Shown here: one piece after another, positions 32,051 through 38,009 of the stretch
How positions within the stretch are numbered: the stretch's first letter is position 1
Layout of the letters: every line of letters begins with the position of its first letter
NCBI GenBank assembly: GCA_964439415.1
Contig: CAYTOJ010000001.1
Location: 1-38,009 of the forward strand
Length of the DNA: 38,009 bases
From: CAYTOJ01 sp964439415
GTDB taxonomy: Bacteria; Pseudomonadota; Alphaproteobacteria; Rickettsiales; CAZAGG01
Reading direction: 5' to 3'
Notes under the pieces: model-generated
The model's database searches: none
What the model saw: the letters and a program-made list of their open reading frames with translations, nothing else
Told to the model about the DNA's origin: nothing
Position numbers and translations under genes: made by a program

Positions 32051-34744
32051 TTGTCAGATATTGTTGGTACTTCCGAGTTAACGCCAATCTCCATTGAAGC
32101 GGAGATGAGGAAGTCCTACCTGGATTACGCCATGAGCGTAATCGTGAGCCGCGCCATACCGGATGTGCGGGACGGCCTGAAACCCGTACACCGCCGCATT
32201 CTCTACGCCATGGGCGACAGCGGCTGCAATTACGATAAGCCTTACCGTAAATCCGCCCGCATCGTGGGTGATGTTATGGGTAAATACCACCCCCACGGTG
32301 ATTCCGCCATTTATGATGCATTGGTGCGCATGGCGCAGGATTTTTCCATGGGTGCAACGCTGATAGACGGGCAGGGTAACTTCGGCTCGCTGGATGATGA
32401 CCCCCCTGCGGCAATGCGTTATACTGAATCGCGCCTTGCGAAAATCTCCCACTCCATTCTGGACGATCTGGACAAGGAAACGGTGGATTTCCAGGACAAC
32501 TATGACGGGTCGGAGCAGGAGCCGGTGGTACTCCCCGCCCGTTTTCCCAATATTTTAGTCAATGGCGGCGGCGGTATAGCCGTTGGTATGGCTACCAACA
32601 TACCGCCCCATAACCTAGGCGAAGTGATAGATGCGACCATCGCCCTGATTGATAACCCGGAAATCAGCGCGGATGACTTGCTACGCATAGTGCCCGGCCC
32701 TGATTTTCCCACTGGCGGGCAGATAATGGGGCGCGCAGGCTCCCGCAGTGGTTTGCTCACCGGGCGTGGTTCAGTGGTAGTGCGTGCCAGAGCCACGATT
32801 GAGCAGAACAAGCAGGGTCGGGAATATATCGTCATCCACGATGTGCCATACCAGGTGAACAAGGCGCGTGTGCAGGAACGCCTGGGGGAACTGGTACGGG
32901 ATAAGAAGATTGAAGGCATATCCGAAGTGCGCGACCTGTCCAACAGCGAAGGCGTGCGCGTGGTGATAGACATCAAGCGCGATCACCAGGCGGATGTAGT
33001 GCTGAATCAGATATACCAGTACACGCAGTTGCAAAGCTCTTTCGGCATGAACATGCTGGTGTTGTCCAACCGCATCCCGAAACTCATGGGTTTGCGCGAG
33101 ATGCTGCGCGATTTCGTGAAATTCCGGGTGGAGGTTGTCACCAACCGCACGCGCTATCTGCTGCGCAAAGCGCGGGAACGGGCGCATATTTTGATCGGTC
33201 TGGCCACGGCAGTAGCTAATATTGATGAAGTAATCGCGGTGATAAAAGCGGCGCGGGATGGCGCTGAGGCTCGTACCAACCTGTGCGCTCGCTGGTGGCA
33301 GGCGGGGGACGTGCTGCCGTTTATCAACCTGATTGGCGATACCAGTAACACCCTGCAAGATGGCAAAATAAAGTTCACCGATGCTCAGGCCAGAGCAATC
33401 CTTGATCTCCGTCTGCAACGTCTGACCGGGCTGGAGCGGGACAAGATTGATGAAGAACTGAAAGCCCTGGCTGAGGAAATTAAAGGTTATATCGCCATTC
33501 TCTCCTCGCGGGAGAAACTGCTTGGTGTAATTAAGGATGAACTGGCGGCAATTCGTAGTGAATTTGCCATACCGCGCCGCACCGAGATAATTGACGCGGA
33601 AGGCGAAGTGGATATTGAAGACCTGATCCAGCGTGAGGATTGCGTAGTAACAGTCACCCACAACGGCTATATCAAGCGTGTGCCGCTGGGGGCTTACCGG
33701 GCGCAGAAGCGCGGCGGCAAGGGGCGTTCCGGCATGACCATAAGGGAGGAGGACGTTACCACCGAACTGTTCATAGCCAATACCCATACACCGATAATGT
33801 TCTTCTCCAATATCGGCAAGGTGTACCGCCTTAAAGTTTACAAGCTGCCGGTGGGAACACCGCAAGCCAAGGGCAAGGCGCTGGTGAACCTGCTGCCATT
33901 GCTGCCTAATGAAAAGATCACCACTTTCATGCCAATGCCGGAGGATGAAAGCGCTTGGGAAAGCCTGAACATTTTCTTTGCAACATCCCGTGGTAATGTG
34001 CGCCGGAATGACCTTTCCGATTTCCATAATATCCAGGTGAACGGAAAAATCGCCATCAAGCTGGAGGAAGGCGACAAACTGGTAAATGTTGTCACCTGCG
34101 TGGAGACTGACCATATCCTGCTGACCACCCGCAAGGGCAAATGCACACGCTTCCCGGTTGATGCCGTGCGCGTGTTCAAGAGCCGCACCTCAGACGGTGT
34201 GCGCGGTATGAAGCTGGAAAAGGGGGATGAAGTAAACTCCATGTGCGTGCTCTCCGGCATTGATATAGACATTGAAACCCGCGAGGCTTACCTGAAAATG
34301 GCGACAGCACTGCGCAAACACGCAAGTGAGGAGCGCAAAGACGATGCCCAACTGGAACTGCCGACAATTGATGCGAAAAAGTTTGAGGATCTGGCACTGC
34401 GGGAGCAGTTTATACTTACCATCACCAGTAATGGTTTCGGCAAGCGCACATCAGCCTTTGAATACCGCCTGACCAACCGTGGCGGCAGCGGCATTATCAA
34501 TATTGAATGTACACCACGCAATGGCGAGGTGGTAAGCAGCTTCCCCGTCGCCGAGACTGACCAGATAATGCTGATGACCAACGCCGGGCGTATCTTCCGC
34601 ACGGAAGTTTCCAGCATCCGCATAACTGGCCGCAACACTCAAGGGGTGATAGTTCTGCGCAGTGACGATTCTAACCCGGATGAGCAAGTTGTTTCCGCCG
34701 CACGAGTCGCCGACGAGGACGAGGACGAAACCACAGGGGAGTAA
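32051..34744 (+). CDS. gyrA: DNA gyrase subunit A
   Basis: Type IIA topoisomerase subunit that cuts and rejoins DNA; with GyrB it introduces negative supercoils. The opening is SIEAEMRKSYLDYAMSVIVS; the catalytic Tyr124 is in AMRYTESRLAKI; the GyrA box QKRGGKG (552-558) in the C-terminal DNA-wrapping domain separates it from ParC. The quinolone-determining region has the sensitive-type residues (GDSAIYD; Ser85 and Asp89, equivalent to E. coli Ser83 and Asp87). At 897 aa it is typical, with an acidic C-terminal tail. The start is TTG at 32051; the ATG at 32040 is out of frame. ParE of the window's first gene would be expected to act on this enzyme. Confidence 0.98.
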   Translation: MSDIVGTSELTPISIEAEMRKSYLDYAMSVIVSRAIPDVRDGLKPVHRRILYAMGDSGCNYDKPYRKSARIVGDVMGKYHPHGDSAIYDALVRMAQDFSMGATLIDGQGNFGSLDDDPPAAMRYTESRLAKISHSILDDLDKETVDFQDNYDGSEQEPVVLPARFPNILVNGGGGIAVGMATNIPPHNLGEVIDATIALIDNPEISADDLLRIVPGPDFPTGGQIMGRAGSRSGLLTGRGSVVVRARATIEQNKQGREYIVIHDVPYQVNKARVQERLGELVRDKKIEGISEVRDLSNSEGVRVVIDIKRDHQADVVLNQIYQYTQLQSSFGMNMLVLSNRIPKLMGLREMLRDFVKFRVEVVTNRTRYLLRKARERAHILIGLATAVANIDEVIAVIKAARDGAEARTNLCARWWQAGDVLPFINLIGDTSNTLQDGKIKFTDAQARAILDLRLQRLTGLERDKIDEELKALAEEIKGYIAILSSREKLLGVIKDELAAIRSEFAIPRRTEIIDAEGEVDIEDLIQREDCVVTVTHNGYIKRVPLGAYRAQKRGGKGRSGMTIREEDVTTELFIANTHTPIMFFSNIGKVYRLKVYKLPVGTPQAKGKALVNLLPLLPNEKITTFMPMPEDESAWESLNIFFATSRGNVRRNDLSDFHNIQVNGKIAIKLEEGDKLVNVVTCVETDHILLTTRKGKCTRFPVDAVRVFKSRTSDGVRGMKLEKGDEVNSMCVLSGIDIDIETREAYLKMATALRKHASEERKDDAQLELPTIDAKKFEDLALREQFILTITSNGFGKRTSAFEYRLTNRGGSGIINIECTPRNGEVVSSFPVAETDQIMLMTNAGRIFRTEVSSIRITGRNTQGVIVLRSDDSNPDEQVVSAARVADEDEDETTGE

Positions 34745-34789
34745 ATCTACCGGGGAATTTGTATTCTGACTTCTCGCCCCCAGGCTTTA

Positions 34790-35107
34790 ATGCAATTGCT
34801 ACTTTTTAGCTATCCTATAGAGCAATTAGTAGCTGAGCTTAAAAAATACCCCTGGGATGCTGATAAAGAAATAGTAACTCTAACCCGTCTTCATCTTACA
34901 AGTGTGGTAGACAGATACTTGTTGGGGGAATTGACTGAGCTAGACCTTGATTTATGGTCTAATGCTATCGAGTCACGGGAAGATATAGGCTTTGAAAATG
35001 GGTATGAAGAAGTTTTGCGGGAAGCTATACATCAATTGGCTAACCCTCTTCTAACTGTACCTTTGAACATAAGAACGGCGCAATCACTGCGGGAGAGTAT
35101 TTGTTAA
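34790..35107 (+). CDS. Hypothetical protein, 105 aa (first of a pair)
   Basis: Not recognised. Soluble and mostly helical, with an ordered motif ELTELDLDLWSNAIESREDI and ELANPL-type (HQLANPLLT) near the end, a pattern I associate loosely with small immunity-like or accessory proteins. AGG lies 5 nt before the ATG. It follows gyrA by 45 bp and is separated from the next gene by 3 bp, so the two form a cassette. Confidence 0.7.
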   Translation: MQLLLFSYPIEQLVAELKKYPWDADKEIVTLTRLHLTSVVDRYLLGELTELDLDLWSNAIESREDIGFENGYEEVLREAIHQLANPLLTVPLNIRTAQSLRESIC

Positions 35108-35110
35108 GTT

Positions 35111-35404
35111 ATGAGTACTAACTTACAAAAAATTGACTCTATCCTGATAAGTGAGGATATAGAAGGCCTTATTGAAATGGGCGCACCTGCGGATGAATAC
35201 AGTGATGAAGCTGCTCAGATAGTTGCCACGTTGGAGGCAATGGATACATCTTCAATCACTATGGAAACTGTTCTTGTGATAGTGTCTTTCATCTGGATGA
35301 AAAGTTTTGAACTCTCTCAGGAGGATATGGCACTCCGCCTGTCTGCAATTAAACGCATTTCGCACAACATTTTTCTGCTATACAACTCGCATCTAGAGAA
35401 TTGA
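35111..35404 (+). CDS. Hypothetical protein, 97 aa (second of a pair), DUF1871-like core
   Basis: Small soluble protein. The segment DIEGLIEMGAPADEYSDEA resembles the D-P-x-G-L-x-x-x-G-A-P-x-D-E-Y core of DUF1871-type proteins, which are often found beside toxin or secretion genes. This is a pattern match only. It is paired with the 105-aa gene 3 bp upstream. No toxin is encoded beside it in the window. It converges with nhaA. Confidence 0.7.
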   Translation: MSTNLQKIDSILISEDIEGLIEMGAPADEYSDEAAQIVATLEAMDTSSITMETVLVIVSFIWMKSFELSQEDMALRLSAIKRISHNIFLLYNSHLEN

Positions 35405-35453
35405 TAATCACATGGGGAAATAGCTCTTTAAAAAATCATAAAATAAATCATGC

Positions 35454-36656
35454 TTAAAATCTTACCACCTGACAGCTTTTTAAGTGGGCAATTCTAAACA
35501 CCATCCACCCCCAGATTGCGGAAAGCAGAGAGCCGCTGATTACGCCTATTTTCACCAGGTTCTGCGCTGATTCCTCATGAAACGCCAGTAAGCCGATAAA
35601 TAAGCTCATGGTGAATCCTATGCCAGCGATTACCGATACGCCGTAGATATGCATCCAGCTTGCCCCCTCCGGCCTTTGCGCCAGCCTGGTTTTCACTAAT
35701 AGCCAGACACTGCCGAATATACCTATCTGTTTGCCTATAAATAACCCCAGAATTATTCCAAGGGGCAGAGGATTCAGAATATCGCCCACACTCATGCCTG
35801 CAAAATTCACCCCGGCGCTGGTGAGCGCAAAGACCGGCAGCACCAGAAAACTTACCCAGGGGTGCAGCATATGCATACACCTGTTCAGCGGCGAATGGTG
35901 ATTCTGGCTTTTATCCCGCATGGGTATAGCCATACCCACCAGCACCCCGGCCAAGGTGGTATGCAGGCCGGCATGGTAAAAACAGAACCACAGGTAAATA
36001 CCTGCCAGAAAATAGGGCGTCAGGTGACGTATATTCTTCAGGTTAAGCAGCAGCAGGAAGCCTGCGCCTAATAGTGATAATAATAACGGAATAAGGCTTA
36101 AATTGGCATTATAGGCGATTGTGATGATAAGAATCGCCCCCAGATCATCAAAAATTGCCACCGCCAGCAGAAAAACCTTAGCCGCCTGCGGTACGCTCCG
36201 GCCTACCAGGTTCAGTACGCATAACGCAAAGGCTATATCAGTGGCGGATGGTATCGCCCACCCTGACAGGTTAGCACCGTGCCTGAAATTCATCGCCAGG
36301 TATATAATGGCAGGTATCAGCATTCCACCGGCAGCGGCAGCAAGCGGCAGCATCACCTGCCCTTTTTTGGACAGCACCCCCTCCAGCATTTCCCTTTTCA
36401 GTTCCAGCCCCACCACCAGAAAAAAGAACACCATGAGAATATCCTTCACCCAGTCCTTAAACGCGTGGGTGGCAACAGAATCACCAATGCCGAAACTAAG
36501 CGGAGTTTTTATAACCTGCTCATATATTCCGCTCCAGGGAGAGTTAGCGAAAATCAGCGCCATTACCGCCGATATTATCATCACCACGCCGCTGGCTGAT
36601 TCCGTTCTGATAAAATCAGCAACTAACTTACCGGGATTCTTCAGCCGCTTAACCAT
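35454..36656 (-). CDS. nhaA: Na+/H+ antiporter NhaA
   Basis: Inner-membrane exchanger of Na+ or Li+ for protons, for pH and sodium homeostasis. The ion site is in VAIFDDLGAI (Asp170-Asp171, equivalent to E. coli Asp163-Asp164), with the crossing helix motif PSATDIAFAL, and FFFLVVGLELKREML and PVFALTSAGV. About twelve hydrophobic segments. I chose the ATG at 36656 with AAAGG 5 nt upstream; in-frame ATGs at 36659 and 36671 lie further into the upstream amidotransferase gene. The start overlaps that gene's stop, so the two are coupled. About 400 aa, as usual. Confidence 0.95.
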   Translation of the reverse strand: MVKRLKNPGKLVADFIRTESASGVVMIISAVMALIFANSPWSGIYEQVIKTPLSFGIGDSVATHAFKDWVKDILMVFFFLVVGLELKREMLEGVLSKKGQVMLPLAAAAGGMLIPAIIYLAMNFRHGANLSGWAIPSATDIAFALCVLNLVGRSVPQAAKVFLLAVAIFDDLGAILIITIAYNANLSLIPLLLSLLGAGFLLLLNLKNIRHLTPYFLAGIYLWFCFYHAGLHTTLAGVLVGMAIPMRDKSQNHHSPLNRCMHMLHPWVSFLVLPVFALTSAGVNFAGMSVGDILNPLPLGIILGLFIGKQIGIFGSVWLLVKTRLAQRPEGASWMHIYGVSVIAGIGFTMSLFIGLLAFHEESAQNLVKIGVISGSLLSAIWGWMVFRIAHLKSCQVVRF

Positions 36657-37401
36657 CATAACCTTTAACATTTAATGTCTGGGATACCTTGATAAAAGCT
36701 TGCAGTATTTTACTGTCTCCCGCATCCACTTCGTATTCGGGATGCCACTGAACGCCAAGGCAGAAGGGATGCGCCGGATATTCAATCCCCTCGATTACTC
36801 CATCATCAGCGATTGCGTTTATAACTACCCCCCTGCCCGGTTTATCCACCGCCTGATGATGCGCCGTATTCACATTCATGGCTAAACAATCGGTAATGCG
36901 GTGCAGCAAAGTAGCGGGCTTGATGCTAACCACATGGCCAGGCTGACTGCGGGGGGCTTTCTGCTCATGCTCCAGACAGTTATGCACAGCATCAGGGATA
37001 TGCTGGATAAGCGTACCACCCAATACCACATTCAGCAACTGCTCCCCGCCGCAGATGCCGAGTATTGGCTTGTTCTGCTCCAGGCAGGCTTTTAATATGG
37101 CATATTCAAATCTGGTGCGGTTTTCCTTTAAGGTGACGCTTTCGTGTTTCTCAGCCGCGCCGAACATTGCCGGGTCTACATCGAATGCGCCGCCAGTCAC
37201 CACCAGGCCATCAATGATTGCTAAATAATCCTCCAGCGCTGAAATTTCATGCGGCATGGGCATAGGCACACCACCGACTTTGCTGATGGAAGTGCAGTAA
37301 TTCTCCCGCAGGGCATACCAGGGCATGACGGAATAACCACCCCCGGCTTCATGATCCATAGTCAGCCCTATAATCGGCTTTCCGCTTTTCTTTTGCCCCA
37401 T
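36649..37401 (-). CDS. Class I glutamine amidotransferase-like hydrolase (peptidase C26, PuuD-like)
   Basis: 250 aa. The catalytic triad is Cys117 in GICGGEQLLNV, and His220 and Glu222 in GVQWHPEY. The opening (KPIIGLTMDHEAGGGYSVMPWYALRENY) and GLVVTGGAFDVDP match gamma-glutamyl hydrolases of the PuuD type, which release gamma-aminobutyrate from gamma-glutamyl-GABA, rather than biosynthetic GATase subunits. No other putrescine genes are near. It overlaps the nhaA start. The substrate is inferred from family only. Confidence 0.9.
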   Translation of the reverse strand: MGQKKSGKPIIGLTMDHEAGGGYSVMPWYALRENYCTSISKVGGVPMPMPHEISALEDYLAIIDGLVVTGGAFDVDPAMFGAAEKHESVTLKENRTRFEYAILKACLEQNKPILGICGGEQLLNVVLGGTLIQHIPDAVHNCLEHEQKAPRSQPGHVVSIKPATLLHRITDCLAMNVNTAHHQAVDKPGRGVVINAIADDGVIEGIEYPAHPFCLGVQWHPEYEVDAGDSKILQAFIKVSQTLNVKGYDG

Positions 37402-37453
37402 GAAGCAATAGTAGGAGACATGAAAAAATTATCAAGATTATAAGAATGATAAA

Positions 37454-37906
37454 ATGATGCAGGAAGCTTTAAAACTGGCAAGAGCGGCAGCAGACTGCGG
37501 AGAAGTGCCCGTAGGGGCTGTGCTGTTTGATCCTGTAACTAGAGAGATAATTTCCGCCGCGCATAATCTGTGTGAGAGCCTGCATGATCCCACCGCCCAC
37601 GCTGAAATGATCACCATCCGCAAAGCCTGTGAAATCAACAGGCAAACACGGCTGGAAGGGCTGGACATGTATGTAACGCTGGAACCATGCGCCATGTGCG
37701 CGGCGGCAATATCCCACGCCCGCATCAGGCGTTTATATTACGGTGCTAATGATATGAAAATGGGCGCGGTGGAGAACGGAGTACGCTTTTATAACAGTCC
37801 CACCTGCCACCACCGCCCGGAGGTCTACAACGGCATTCTGGAAAGCGAGTGCGCCAGCCTGCTGCGGGATTTCTTTACCAAGATGAGATATACCACTCAC
37901 AAATAA
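37454..37906 (+). CDS. tadA: tRNA-specific adenosine deaminase TadA
   Basis: Zinc enzyme converting adenosine 34 to inosine in the anticodon of tRNA-Arg(ACG). Zinc and catalytic motifs: HAE at residues 49-51 and PCAMC at 78-82. GEVPVGAV and the closing ESECASLLRDFF support TadA over other cytidine/adenosine deaminases. At 150 aa it is typical. It is divergent from the amidotransferase. A G/C-box repeat lies 22 bp after its stop. Confidence 0.93.
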   Translation: MMQEALKLARAAADCGEVPVGAVLFDPVTREIISAAHNLCESLHDPTAHAEMITIRKACEINRQTRLEGLDMYVTLEPCAMCAAAISHARIRRLYYGANDMKMGAVENGVRFYNSPTCHHRPEVYNGILESECASLLRDFFTKMRYTTHK

Positions 37907-37927
37907 TTGCAAAAAATCAATTCTCAA

Positions 37928-38009
37928 ACACATTTCCCCCTTAATCCCCCTATGTTCACAGTGGGGGGAGACAAGCAACATTCATTCCGGCAAGCAGACC
38001 TTGGTAATG
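37928..38009 (-). repeat. G/C-box element, second copy (runs off window)
   Basis: Read on the plus strand it follows the reverse complement of the 24864-25042 element for about 75 bp: CCCCCTTAATCCCCCTATG (37938-37956), GAGACAAGCAA, then AGCAGACC. Its end is outside the window. Confidence 0.8.

Noticed and set aside
32771..34114. 447-codon open frame antisense to gyrA
   Set aside because: It lies wholly within a strongly supported gyrA on the other strand, has no family motif, and reads as low-quality composition; a codon-bias shadow.

Overview
The window is a draft-scaffold piece (one run of 100 N at 3580-3679) of a moderate-GC alphaproteobacterial chromosome. The assignment rests on gene content and order: a Smr-domain gene next to mltA, the run ribF-lspA-DUF3035 lipoprotein (BamF-like)-two M16 peptidases, an NtrY-type histidine kinase, an alphaproteobacterial-style YejA/YejE peptide transporter, and PhbB. 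hisA, uppS, cdsA and gyrA show a fairly complete metabolism rather than an extremely reduced symbiont. I cannot name a genus.

Layout. 1-600: a parDE toxin-antitoxin pair (ParE cut by the window edge, TTG start) followed by a composite palindromic repeat. 600-7400: an unrecognised 414-aa membrane protein, uppS-cdsA (cdsA runs into the gap), yejE, hisA, and the YejA-type binding protein. 7400-11500: a MshL-type secretin lipoprotein, an ABC-2 permease and a TPR-like protein in one operon, then a small hypothetical gene. 11800-17220: phbB, a GST, ahcY, smr, and one reading frame joining a WaaE-like glycosyltransferase to MltA. 17340-20290: a tacAT (DUF1778/GNAT) module, a degenerate receiver-like protein, surE coupled to a coiled-coil repeat protein, and a 257-bp inverted-repeat element. 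20280-25650: the envelope cluster ribF-lspA-bamF-M16-M16 and mlaC. 25800-31980: a small protein with a retropepsin-like protease, ntrY, rimI-like, a TPR-methyltransferase, a prepilin gene with a heptanucleotide repeat tract, and ubiG. 32050-38009: gyrA, two small hypothetical genes, nhaA, a class I glutamine amidotransferase, and tadA.

The common theme is envelope biogenesis: undecaprenyl-PP and CDP-diacylglycerol synthesis, lipoprotein processing, outer-membrane lipid and protein maintenance, murein turnover, secretin and pilin. The genes are interleaved with toxin-antitoxin pairs and several families of short palindromic DNA.

The most unusual signals are non-coding or at gene ends. (1) A hairpin family occurs in at least five places. 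Its stems differ in sequence but stay paired, and two full copies carry the same three-hairpin composite. (2) A 7-bp repeat tract (5.7 units) lies inside the obligatory leader of the prepilin gene, where both alternative frames stop at once, an apparent on/off switch. (3) A glycosyltransferase and MltA are fused in frame although mltA keeps its own strong ribosome site, and a TAATG stop/start overlap survives in another phase. (4) Two different inverted-repeat elements sit at gene 3' ends and contribute the stop codons (surE, pepB). No tRNA, rRNA or CRISPR array was recognised.
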